From NCBI RefSeq assembly GCF_039541955.1, contig NZ_BAABHF010000078.1, positions 5,418 to 69,417 on the forward strand: a stretch of DNA of 64,000 nt. The letters run 5' to 3'. Every line of letters starts with the position of its first letter. The first letter of the stretch is position 1. Shown one piece after another: positions 7,811 to 15,677 of this stretch. The position numbers were made by a program, and so were the translations under genes. Below the pieces are notes generated by a model. It worked only from the letters and a program-made list of their open reading frames with translations, did no database searches and was not told the origin of the DNA. This DNA is from Actinoallomurus oryzae. GTDB lineage: Bacteria > Actinomycetota > Actinomycetes > Streptosporangiales > Streptosporangiaceae.

Positions 7811-8403
7811 ATGAGCTGCTGGGCCACCATCGCGCCGCGGTCCGCGCCAGCATCGCCATCGTCTCCCAGGTTCAAGCCGATGACCTGGGCCGACCCACGC
7901 CCTGTGCCGAGTGGACACTCGCCGACCTGCTTGCCCACATGACCGTCCAACATCGCGGCTTCGCCGCCGCGGCCCGAGGCCGAGGAGGCGATCGTACGGC
8001 GTGGCAGGTCCGGCCCATCGGCCCAAGCCCCGTGACCGAATATGCCGACGCCGCCGAGGATGTCCTTGCCGCGTTCGCTGAGCCAGGGGTGCCGCACCGG
8101 GAGTTTCACCTGCCGGAGTTCCGCCCGGTGTCGCACTTCCCGGCAGCCCAGGCGGTCGGCTTCCATCTGATCGACTACGTGGTGCACGGCTGGGACGTGG
8201 CACGCTCACTGCGACTCCCCTACCGATTGGCCCCGGAACTGGCCGGACCGGCACTGCGGATCGCGCTCGCGGTACCGGACGGTGACAACCGGTTGGCGCC
8301 CGGCGCAGCGTTCCGGCCCGCACTGGCCAGAAGCGACGACGCGGACCCGCTGCACCAGATTCTCACCACGTTGGGGCGCTCACCCGATTGGCCACAGGCC
8401 TGA
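7801..8403 (+). CDS. TIGR03086-family metal-binding protein (maleylpyruvate isomerase-like)
   Basis: A DinB/MDMPI-fold protein of 200 residues. The N-terminal half shows LGRPTPCAEWTLADLLAHM, the signature of the mycothiol-dependent maleylpyruvate isomerase N-terminal domain family, with metal-binding histidines expected in DLLAHM and in the later VGFHLIDYVVHGWD block. Members are thought to be mycothiol- or divalent-metal-dependent enzymes, but this subgroup has no proven reaction. The start at 7801 overlaps one arm of a perfect palindrome shared with the divergent marR. No Shine-Dalgarno sequence is visible, consistent with a leaderless message. Confidence 0.8.
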   Translation: MLINELLGHHRAAVRASIAIVSQVQADDLGRPTPCAEWTLADLLAHMTVQHRGFAAAARGRGGDRTAWQVRPIGPSPVTEYADAAEDVLAAFAEPGVPHREFHLPEFRPVSHFPAAQAVGFHLIDYVVHGWDVARSLRLPYRLAPELAGPALRIALAVPDGDNRLAPGAAFRPALARSDDADPLHQILTTLGRSPDWPQA

Positions 8404-8757
8404 CACGGTTGAAGCCTTGCTGCGGACGCTGCACCCGCGCCGGACACGACCATCCACGGCCAACACCTGAAATATCCGTAATCCGGCATGAGCGGACGTG
8501 TCGCCAGCCGGTCAGCTTTGAAGCGGCCATCGATCACCAGTTCGCTTGGCACCTTGGAGATCACCTCGACCTCGACTCGCCCGCGAACGCCAGCCCTCCT
8601 GTGACCTCCCGAAGCCACGACCGACATGACAACCGACCTCGGTAAGAGGCACGCGGCGATCCTGAGGTGCGGGTTTCGGGCTGGGACCGGTCCCGGGACG
8701 GTGCGCTTACCGTCTGCTGTCCGATACGACGCAACGAACGTACGAGGGAGCACGCCC
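8404..8757. other. Intergenic stretch without recognisable gene
   Basis: About 350 bases between the TIGR03086 protein and the lipoprotein. Several short frames cross it but none shows family motifs or clear codon bias. The promoter for the downstream lipoprotein must be in its last part; I see no convincing -35/-10 pair. Confidence 0.4.
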
Positions 8758-9270
8758 ATGACATGCCCGTCGGCTGGAGTCCCGGCCTTCGCGCCGGTCG
8801 TTCTGGTCACCGTCGCGGCCCTGACGCTGGCCGGCTGCGGAGGCGGCGAGAGCGGATCCGCCGGCGCTTCGCCTTCCGCCCGGACGTCGAACCGGTCCGC
8901 GGTGCCGTCGCCCACACCGCGCCAGGCCGCGGACGGAACCAAGCTGAGCGCGTGCGAGGACGGCACCTGCGAGGTGACGGTGACCGGCCGGGCGCGGATC
9001 CCGGTGAACCGGAAGTCCGGGCTCGCCTCGCTGAAGGTGAGGTCGATCACGTCCGACGAGATCCGTCTCACAGGCATCGCGGCATCCACGCCGACGGGAT
9101 ATTCGTTCGCCACGTCGTGCGGAGGTGATGCTTCGTGCTCGACCTCAGTGGACAACGACAAGGCCGACGTGACGGCCCACGCCGGCGCGGAGATCACGCT
9201 CAACCGGCTCTTGATCCGGGTGACCTCCATCACCGGCGGATCCGCCATCCTTCGCCTGTCGCGCGCGTAG
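8758..9270 (+). CDS. Secreted lipoprotein, unknown function
   Basis: A 170-residue exported protein. The hydrophobic segment FAPVVLVTVAALTLAGC ends in a lipobox (LAGC), with Cys ~30 as the lipidated residue, followed by a Gly/Ser/Thr/Pro-rich linker. The mature part has four cysteines (ACEDGTC and SCGGDASC), which could form two disulfides, and is otherwise beta-rich. Starting at 8758 puts GAGGGAG 7 nt upstream; the longer frame from 8626 has no signal-peptide sense. No family is recognised. It stands alone, convergent with the hrpB gene. Confidence 0.7.
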   Translation: MTCPSAGVPAFAPVVLVTVAALTLAGCGGGESGSAGASPSARTSNRSAVPSPTPRQAADGTKLSACEDGTCEVTVTGRARIPVNRKSGLASLKVRSITSDEIRLTGIAASTPTGYSFATSCGGDASCSTSVDNDKADVTAHAGAEITLNRLLIRVTSITGGSAILRLSRA

Positions 9271-9314
9271 TTTCTTGAACGCGGACGCGGTCCGTCTCGG
9301 TTCCGGGCGGTCGT

Positions 9315-11780
9315 TCAGCGGCGGCGGGCGTTGGTACGGCGGGTCGGCTCCGCGGTGGCCGGGTCCTCCGGCCACGGGTGGCGTGGATAGCGTCCGCGCA
9401 GCTCCGCGCGTACGCTCCGGTAGCCCTCGCGCCAGAACGAGGCGAGGTCCGCGGTGACGGCGGCCGGGCGGCCGGCGGGCGACAGCAGGTGGACGACGAG
9501 CGGCACTCCGGCGACGCGTGGCGCCTCCTGCCAGCCGAACAGCTCCTGCAGCTTGGCCGCCAGCACCGGCCGCTCGCCCGTGTAGTCGATCCGGATCCGC
9601 GAGCCGCTGGGGACGGTGACGCGCTCCGGCGCGAGCTCGTCGAGCCGTGCCGCGCACTCCCACGGCAGCAGGCCGCGCAGCGCCGCCGTCACGTCGAGAC
9701 GCCGCAGGCCCGCGCGGTCGCGGGCGGCCGAGGCCGGGTCCAGCGACGCGAGCAGGGCGTCGTCGTCCATCGCGGGCCAGGGCGGGCCGAGCTCCCGATG
9801 GCAGAACGCCAGCCGCGCGCGCAGCGCCTCGGCCTCGCGCGTCCAGTTCAGCAGGCCGAGCCCCTCGCGGCGCAGGCCCTCGCGGAGCGCGGCGCGGACG
9901 AGTGAGGGGTCGGGGTTGTCCAGGGGTACGGCGCCGAGCTCGATGGCACCGAGCCGCTCGACCCGGCGGGCCACCACGTCGCCGTCGCGCCAGACGACCT
10001 CCTCCTCCACCGTCGCCCCGACGGCGAGCCGCGCGGTCTCCTCATCGATCGGCACGGCCTGGCGCACGCGCGCCGACGGGGCGCCCGCCGCCCGGTCGGC
10101 GACCGCGATGGCGAGCCAGCCGGCACCGGTCAGCCGCGAGCCCCGCTCCGTGACGGCGGCCGTCCCCGACGCCATCAGGTAACCGCCGTCCCGCGCCCGC
10201 GCGACCCGTTCGGGGAAGGCGAGCGCGACCACGATCCCGGCGGCCGTCTCGTCGTCTGGCCCGGACACCGCCGCACGCCCGGACGCGCCCGCGCCGCCCC
10301 CGGACGGCCCCACGCCACCGCCGGACGGCGGCACGCCGGCTCGGAGTGCGCGGCGCAGCCGGCGTGTCTCGTCGCGGAAGGACGGCTCGCGGCGTCGCGT
10401 TCGCCACTGCGCGACCAGGTCGTCGTCACCGGAACGGCGGTCGTCGGAGAGCAGCGCCACGACCTCGGCCGCACGCTCGCCCACGTGCGCGGCGCCGTCG
10501 ATGAGAGCGCGGGCCAGCCGCGGGTGCACGCCGACACGTGCCATCTCCCGTCCGCGCCCGGTCGCGCGCCCGCCTTCGTCGAGGGCGCCGATCGCCCGCA
10601 GCGTGGCTCGGGCCGCCCGCAGCGCGGCGGGCGGCGGCGGGTCCAGCAGGGCGAGCCCGGCGGCGTCCGGATCGCCCCAGCACGCCGCCTGCAGCGCGAA
10701 GCCGGTCAGGTCGGCCAGCTCGATCTCGGGCCGCGGCTGCTCGGGCAGCCGGTCGTGCTCGGCCGCGGACCAGCAGCGGTAGACCCGGCCCGGCGCCTCG
10801 CGCCCGGCCCGGCCGGCCCGCTGGTCCGCCGTCGCCCGCGAGGACCGTACGGTGGTCAGCGCGCCGAGGCCGCGTGCGTGGTCGACGCGGGGTTCGCGGG
10901 ACAGGCCGGAGTCCACCACGGCGCGCACGCCCGGTACGGTCAGCGACGACTCGGCGACCGCGGTGGCGAGCACGACCCGCCGTGACCCGCCCTCGCGTGG
11001 CCGCAGGGCCGCCTCCTGGACCTCCGCGGGCGCCCGGCCGTGCAGCTGGAGCACCTCCAGCCCGGTGAGGGCGCCGGCCACCCGGCCCAGCTCGCGTACG
11101 CCCGGCAGGAAGCACAGCACGTCACCGTCCCCCTCTTCCAACGCCCGTCGCACCGTCCGCGCGACGTGGTTGAGCACCGCGGGGTCGACCGACAGCCCGT
11201 GCGGCGGGCGTACGGGCCGCGGCGGTGGCGCCCAGACCGTCTCGACCGGGTGCGCGGCCGCGTCGGCCGTCACCACCGGGGCGCCGCCCAGCAGCCGCGC
11301 CCACGCGGCGGTGCCGGCCGTGGCCGACGCGGCGACCAGGCCGAGGTCGGACCGGAGCGCCGCACGTACGTCGAGCAGGAACGCCAGCGCGGTGTCGGCG
11401 TCGAGGTGGCGTTCGTGGCACTCGTCGAGGATGACGACGTCCGCGCGCACGTCCGGGTCGTGCTGGAGGCGTTGCAGCAGGACGCCGGTGGTGACCACCT
11501 CGACCGCGCTGCCGGGCCGCCGCTCCCCGCGGATGGCGTACCCGACCCGCTCGCCGACCGGCTCACCGAGCATCCAGGCCATCCGGCGGGCGGCGGCGCG
11601 CGCGGCCAGCCGCCGCGGCTCGGCCACGATGACCCGCCGGCCCGTCTCGGCGAGGGCCAGCGGTACGAGCGTGGTCTTGCCGGTGCCGGGCGGCGCGGCC
11701 AGCACGGCGGCGCCCGCGGAGTCGAGCGCGCCGCGCAGGCCGGGCAGCGCGGCGGCCACCGGGAGGTCGAAGGAGCGCAC
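9315..11780 (-). CDS. hrpB: ATP-dependent RNA helicase HrpB
   Basis: A DEAH/RHA-type helicase. The Walker A motif is APPGTGKTT at about residue 30, motif Ia is EPRRLAARAAA, motif II is DECHER (the DECH form typical of HrpB), motif III is SATAG and motif VI includes DQRAGRAGR. The C-terminal HrpB domain ends in the family signature FWREGYRSVRAELRGRYP-HPWPEDP. The frame is open to 11885, but GTG at 11780 (RSFDLPVAAALPGLR) gives the usual ~820-residue length and begins at conserved sequence. There is no strong ribosome-binding site at either place. The role in bacteria is thought to be mRNA handling. It is not clearly in an operon. Confidence 0.9.
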   Translation of the reverse strand: MRSFDLPVAAALPGLRGALDSAGAAVLAAPPGTGKTTLVPLALAETGRRVIVAEPRRLAARAAARRMAWMLGEPVGERVGYAIRGERRPGSAVEVVTTGVLLQRLQHDPDVRADVVILDECHERHLDADTALAFLLDVRAALRSDLGLVAASATAGTAAWARLLGGAPVVTADAAAHPVETVWAPPPRPVRPPHGLSVDPAVLNHVARTVRRALEEGDGDVLCFLPGVRELGRVAGALTGLEVLQLHGRAPAEVQEAALRPREGGSRRVVLATAVAESSLTVPGVRAVVDSGLSREPRVDHARGLGALTTVRSSRATADQRAGRAGREAPGRVYRCWSAAEHDRLPEQPRPEIELADLTGFALQAACWGDPDAAGLALLDPPPPAALRAARATLRAIGALDEGGRATGRGREMARVGVHPRLARALIDGAAHVGERAAEVVALLSDDRRSGDDDLVAQWRTRRREPSFRDETRRLRRALRAGVPPSGGGVGPSGGGAGASGRAAVSGPDDETAAGIVVALAFPERVARARDGGYLMASGTAAVTERGSRLTGAGWLAIAVADRAAGAPSARVRQAVPIDEETARLAVGATVEEEVVWRDGDVVARRVERLGAIELGAVPLDNPDPSLVRAALREGLRREGLGLLNWTREAEALRARLAFCHRELGPPWPAMDDDALLASLDPASAARDRAGLRRLDVTAALRGLLPWECAARLDELAPERVTVPSGSRIRIDYTGERPVLAAKLQELFGWQEAPRVAGVPLVVHLLSPAGRPAAVTADLASFWREGYRSVRAELRGRYPRHPWPEDPATAEPTRRTNARRR

Positions 11781-11937
11781 GGCATCAGTCTCGCGGACGG
11801 GCGCCGGTGCGGCGGACGGTGGACCCACCGGCACACTGACGACCGGTGACCCGCCCGTGGAAGGGACGCGCACGGCCGACCACATGTCATCGCCCGATCA
11901 CACGGGCGCGGCCGACGCCGCGCCTCCGGGTGGCGTC

Positions 11938-13329
11938 TCAGGCGTCCGGCGGCTCCGCCGCGGCGAACGGCGCGCGGAACGGTCCCTCGCTCTCGCCGGC
12001 GCGCCGGCCTCGCAGCGTGGCCTCGCCGTGGAGACCGGGGTCCGCGGCGAGGCGGCGCGTCGCCTCGCGGACCGCGCGCACGGCGTTCCGCAGGCGGCGG
12101 GGGCTCCACTCGCGGTCGAGCAGCTGCGACACGATCAGCAGGAGCCTCGCGGCCTGGGCGAGCGGCCCGCCGGGCTCGGCCGCGGCGCGCTCGACCGCGG
12201 TGAGGATGGCGTCCTGCTCGACGAACAACCAGGCGCGCGCCGCCTCGCGGGTGAGGCCGCGCGATCGGGCGCCCTCGCCCGCCTCCGACGGCGAGCCGCC
12301 GAGCACCCCGGCCGCCTCGCGCGCCGCCGCCAGGTAGTAGTCGAGCAGCCCGTGCACGGCGCGTACGCGCTCCTCCCGGGCGCCGGAACGGTTCAACGCG
12401 AAGATCCGGAGCAGGTCGTGGAAGCGGTACCGGTCCGGGGCACAGCTCTCCAGCAGGCTCAGGTCGGCGAGCGTCTGCAGGATGTCGTCGGCGCGCTGAG
12501 GCCGCAGGCCGAGCGCGGCGCCGGCGGCGCCGGTGGAGAAGCCGGGCCCGTCGGCCAGCGCCAGCAGCCGGAACGCCCGTGCCTCGTCCCTTCCCAGCAG
12601 GTCATAACCCATCCGGAAGCAGGTGACGGCCGCGGGCAGCTCCTCGATCCGGCCGCGGGCGAGACGGCGGGCCAGGGCGTCGATCCGCAGCGAGGGCCGG
12701 GCCGCCAGCCAGGCGCCCGCGCCGCGTACCGCGAGCGGCAGGAACCCGCAGGCGGCCACCAGGTCGAGCGCCGCCGCGCGCTCGGCCGCCACGCGTTCCG
12801 CGCCGGCCGCGCTCTCCAGGAGCGCCACCGCCTCGTACGGTTCGAGAACGTCGAGGTCGAGCCGCCGGGCCCCGGGCAGCCCGGCCATCGTGGCGCGGCT
12901 CGTCACCAGTACCGCGGTCCCGGGCGCTCCGGGCAGCAAGGGCCGTACCTGGGCCGGACAGCGCGCGTCGTCCAGCAGCACCAGCACCCGCCGGCCGGCC
13001 AGCTCGGACCGGTAGAGCGCCGCGCGCTCCTCCGGCGCCTCGGGGACTTCGCGCCGGCCGAGGGCGCGCAGCAGTCCCGCGAGCACGGCGTACGGCTCGG
13101 CCGGGCGATCGGCCATTCCGCGCAGGTCGACGTACAGGAGGCCGCCGGAGAACCGTCGCCGTACGGCGTGTGCGACGTGCACGGCCAGCGTGGTCTTGCC
13201 GACTCCGCCCATGCCGTTCACGGCGGCGATCGGCATCGCCCCGCCGGACTCGAGCACCCCGGTCAGCTCGGCGACGGCGCCGCGCCGCCCGACGAAGTCC
13301 CCGGTGTCCGGCGGAAGCCGGTACGGCAT
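11938..13329 (-). CDS. Stand-alone NB-ARC (STAND) ATPase
   Basis: A signal-transduction ATPase of the AfsR/NB-ARC class, 463 residues. The P-loop is GMGGVGKTTLA near residue 38, Walker B is VLVLLDDAR, the sensor block is VLVTSRATM, and FLPLAVR matches the GLPLA motif. The usual winged-helix region follows (YRFHDLLRIFA). Unlike AfsR it has no N-terminal SARP/BTAD domain, and the C-terminal TPR part is very short, so the effector end is missing. ATG at 13329 has GGAGG 8 nt upstream. Its leader contains a 13-bp hairpin and three 11-bp-spaced direct repeats (listed). Partner proteins are unknown; the AAA ATPase upstream is the obvious candidate. Confidence 0.8.
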   Translation of the reverse strand: MPYRLPPDTGDFVGRRGAVAELTGVLESGGAMPIAAVNGMGGVGKTTLAVHVAHAVRRRFSGGLLYVDLRGMADRPAEPYAVLAGLLRALGRREVPEAPEERAALYRSELAGRRVLVLLDDARCPAQVRPLLPGAPGTAVLVTSRATMAGLPGARRLDLDVLEPYEAVALLESAAGAERVAAERAAALDLVAACGFLPLAVRGAGAWLAARPSLRIDALARRLARGRIEELPAAVTCFRMGYDLLGRDEARAFRLLALADGPGFSTGAAGAALGLRPQRADDILQTLADLSLLESCAPDRYRFHDLLRIFALNRSGAREERVRAVHGLLDYYLAAAREAAGVLGGSPSEAGEGARSRGLTREAARAWLFVEQDAILTAVERAAAEPGGPLAQAARLLLIVSQLLDREWSPRRLRNAVRAVREATRRLAADPGLHGEATLRGRRAGESEGPFRAPFAAAEPPDA

Positions 13330-13364
13330 CGCAGGTTCCTCCGCGTGAACGTGTCGAGAAAGAG

Positions 13365-13400
13365 AGCCCTGCACCGGTCCGTCACCTCCGGTGCAGGGCT
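13365..13400 (-). terminator. 13-bp perfect hairpin in the leader of the NB-ARC gene
   Basis: AGCCCTGCACCGG (13365-13377) pairs perfectly with CCGGTGCAGGGCT (13388-13400) around a 10-base loop. On the minus strand it is followed by a pyrimidine/T-rich stretch and then, 36 bases from the hairpin, by the NB-ARC start codon. It can be a terminator for the upstream AAA ATPase gene or an attenuator for the NB-ARC gene. Confidence 0.55.
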
Positions 13401-13534
13401 CCGGCTTCCCGGCCGGTACGGCACGGGTCGCCACCCCCGTCCTCGCCCGGCAACGCAGCGGCATTGGCCTCCGGGCGAATGGCCGGGCCTTTACCCCCTC
13501 GGCCCGTCCACGTGAAAGATTCTGCGGGGCGGCG

Positions 13535-13563
13535 ATCAACGTCCGATCAACGCGGAATCAACG
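13535..13563 (-). promoter_or_regulatory. Three 7-bp direct repeats at 11-bp spacing (SARP/PhoP-like box)
   Basis: ATCAACG occurs at 13535, 13546 and 13557, exactly 11 bases apart; on the minus strand the unit is CGTTGAT. Heptamer repeats at 11-bp spacing just before a -10 box are the mark of SARP/AfsR and PhoP activator sites in actinomycetes. A CAGAAT hexamer follows the last unit by about 10 bases on the minus strand. The downstream gene is the NB-ARC ATPase. Repeat geometry is seen; the regulator is inferred. Confidence 0.45.
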
Positions 13564-13661
13564 CGGCCCTGGCCGCGGGACGCGGCCGGCCGCGCCGCCG
13601 GAAGGCCACCACTTCACCACCGCGTGACGGCCGGGCCGACTCCGGGGAGAAGCCGGTCTCG

Positions 13662-14771
13662 CTACAGGTAGAAGCCGGTCTCGGTGGCCGGTGCCGGGGT
13701 GGCCGCCTCGCGCCCGTCGCGGAGGGCGTACAGCTCGGCGAGCGTCGCGCCGTGGCGCAGGTCGTGACCGTCGGCGTCGGCGCCGAGCCAGGCCGCGGCC
13801 TCCGCCGGTGACATCCGGCCCACCTCTACCTGGGCCAGGCAGCGTCCCGGCCGTACGACGGCGGGGTGCAGGGCCGCGAGCGGCTCGTTCGTGGTGATCG
13901 CGACGAGCACGTCGCGGCCCTGGCCGAGCAGGCCGTCGGTCAGGTTGAGCAGCCGGGACAGTCCCTGTCCGGTGGCGGCCTTGGCGTCGCCGCTGATCAG
14001 CTCGTCGCAGTCCTCGACGACGAGGAGCCGCCAGCGCCGGTCGTCGTCGTCCTCGCCGACCGCGACCTCCATGAGGTACGCCGGGTTGCTGAAAAGCTGC
14101 TCGGGGTCGAGCACGCAGTCGAACTGGCACCACTTGGACCACTCGCGGGCCATGGCGCGCAGCGCGGTGGTCTTGCCCGTGCCGGGCGGGCCGTGCAGGA
14201 GCACCAGGCGTCCGTTGATGTCGCCGGGAGTCACCTCGGTGAGCCGGTCGACGGAGGCCGCCGCCGCGGCGGTGTAGTTGTCGCGGATCTCCGGCCAGGT
14301 CGCCGCGGTGATGGAACGCTGGCTGCGCGCCGCGCCGTGCGATCCGAGGTGCCAAAAGCCCATCTCGACCCGGTCCTGTTCCGGAGGCGACGGCTCGACG
14401 GCGTCGCGGATCGCCTCCTCCAGCACCGAGGCGCACAACTCGTCGCTGACCGCCGTCACCTCGACCATGCCCGACCCGCCGCGCCAGCGTACGGACCGCA
14501 GCGTCCAGCCGTCGCCGCGGGCGAGCACGGCCTCGCGGTTCTCCTCTCGCGAGGTGCGCAGCACGCGCGCTCCGGCCGGCCGCAGCGGTGCGTCGGGCCG
14601 GATGCGCTCCATCCGCTTGGACCGCGCGAACGGCTGCCGCCCCGCCGCGAACGCCTCCATGGCCAGCACGTCGATCACGTCACCGACGGTGTCGGTCGTG
14701 TCGAGCTGGAACGTCACGGGGGGCTCCGGCTCGGCTCCGTTGATCGGCAGTAGGTCGGACATGACGTCCAT
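13662..14771 (-). CDS. AAA-family ATPase with DUF5925-type N-terminus
   Basis: About 369 residues. The N-terminal ~170 residues (DTVGDVIDVLAMEAF, GWTLRSVRW) match the domain often named DUF5925 in actinobacterial AAA proteins. The ATPase core has Walker A HGPPGTGKTT, Walker B LLVVEDCDEL, sensor-1 ITTNEP and the arginine-containing HPAVVRPGRCL block, typical of FtsH/CDC48-like AAA domains. No membrane segment is seen. ATG at 14771 lies 8 nt after the stop of the upstream hydrolase, implying cotranscription; ATG at 14762 is an alternative. It probably remodels a protein target; the target is unknown. Confidence 0.75.
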   Translation of the reverse strand: MDVMSDLLPINGAEPEPPVTFQLDTTDTVGDVIDVLAMEAFAAGRQPFARSKRMERIRPDAPLRPAGARVLRTSREENREAVLARGDGWTLRSVRWRGGSGMVEVTAVSDELCASVLEEAIRDAVEPSPPEQDRVEMGFWHLGSHGAARSQRSITAATWPEIRDNYTAAAAASVDRLTEVTPGDINGRLVLLHGPPGTGKTTALRAMAREWSKWCQFDCVLDPEQLFSNPAYLMEVAVGEDDDDRRWRLLVVEDCDELISGDAKAATGQGLSRLLNLTDGLLGQGRDVLVAITTNEPLAALHPAVVRPGRCLAQVEVGRMSPAEAAAWLGADADGHDLRHGATLAELYALRDGREAATPAPATETGFYL

Positions 14772-14778
14772 GATCAGG

Positions 14779-15651
14779 TCATCCGCGCGTCCACGTCCAC
14801 TCAATACCCGCCAGGAAGTCACGAAGAAGCGCGCACGCCTGGTCAGGGTCCTCGCGGAAGATTCCGTGACCCACGTCCGGTACGACGTTCAGGCGCGCGG
14901 CCGGCAGCGCCGCGGCGAGGCGCCGGGCGGCGGGCACCGTCGCCACCGGGTCGTGCTCCCCCGCCAGGATCATCGTCGGGCACGTGACCCGGCCGAGCCG
15001 TGGCCAGGGGTCGAAGGAGCCGGCGAGCGCCTGACGGAAGTGTTCGAGCACGCCGGGGTTCCAGCGGATGCGCCGCAGCCGGTCGGAGCCGTCGGGGTCA
15101 CCGCCGGGTCGCCGGGAGTAGAGAGGAAGACACACGCGCGAGTACGCCTCCCGTATCTCGTCGGTCGCCTCGCCGTTCCAGTAGCGCCGGGCGATCTCAC
15201 GGGCCTCGGCGCCGCCGAGCCGCTCCATGATGGCGAGCCGTTCGTCCATCGCGCCGGGCATCACGCTGTCGAGCACGATCCCGCCGAGCCTGGCGGAGTG
15301 CCGGACCGCGGCCGTCAGCGCCACCCAGCCGCCGGCGGACGTGCCGAGCAGGACCGGCTCGGCGATGTCCAGCGCGTCGCAGAAGGCGATGACGTCGTCG
15401 GCCCAGCGCTCCCAGGTCCAGAGGTCCGGGCCGCTGCGGTCCGACCGCCCGCTCCCCCGCTGGTCGAGGTAGATCACCTGCGCGTACTCGGTGACACCGT
15501 CGAGCACCGGTTTGAAGGTCGTGTGGTCGGCGCCCGGCCCGCCGTGCAGGGCGATGACCGTCGGGCGTTCGGCCATCGTGGGGCCGTCGGGGACGAGCCC
15601 GCAGCCGTCGACGTCGAAGTACAGGGAGATGTCACCGATCGCCACGCGCAT
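14779..15651 (-). CDS. Alpha/beta hydrolase, proline-iminopeptidase-like
   Basis: A 290-residue alpha/beta-hydrolase. The oxyanion-hole motif HGGPG is at about residue 37, DQRGSGRS follows, and the nucleophile elbow is GTSAGGW; the catalytic Asp is in GEHDPV and the His in DVGHGIF. HGGPG with DQRG is characteristic of proline iminopeptidases and related esterases. No signal peptide is seen. It precedes the AAA ATPase gene by only a few bases on the same strand. Confidence 0.85.
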   Translation of the reverse strand: MRVAIGDISLYFDVDGCGLVPDGPTMAERPTVIALHGGPGADHTTFKPVLDGVTEYAQVIYLDQRGSGRSDRSGPDLWTWERWADDVIAFCDALDIAEPVLLGTSAGGWVALTAAVRHSARLGGIVLDSVMPGAMDERLAIMERLGGAEAREIARRYWNGEATDEIREAYSRVCLPLYSRRPGGDPDGSDRLRRIRWNPGVLEHFRQALAGSFDPWPRLGRVTCPTMILAGEHDPVATVPAARRLAAALPAARLNVVPDVGHGIFREDPDQACALLRDFLAGIEWTWTRG

Positions 15652-15677
15652 GAGGCAACGATCGCCTCAACGGCGCG

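Noticed and set aside
9271..9314. Possible terminator between the lipoprotein and hrpB
   Set aside because: Only a weak, short inverted repeat is present.
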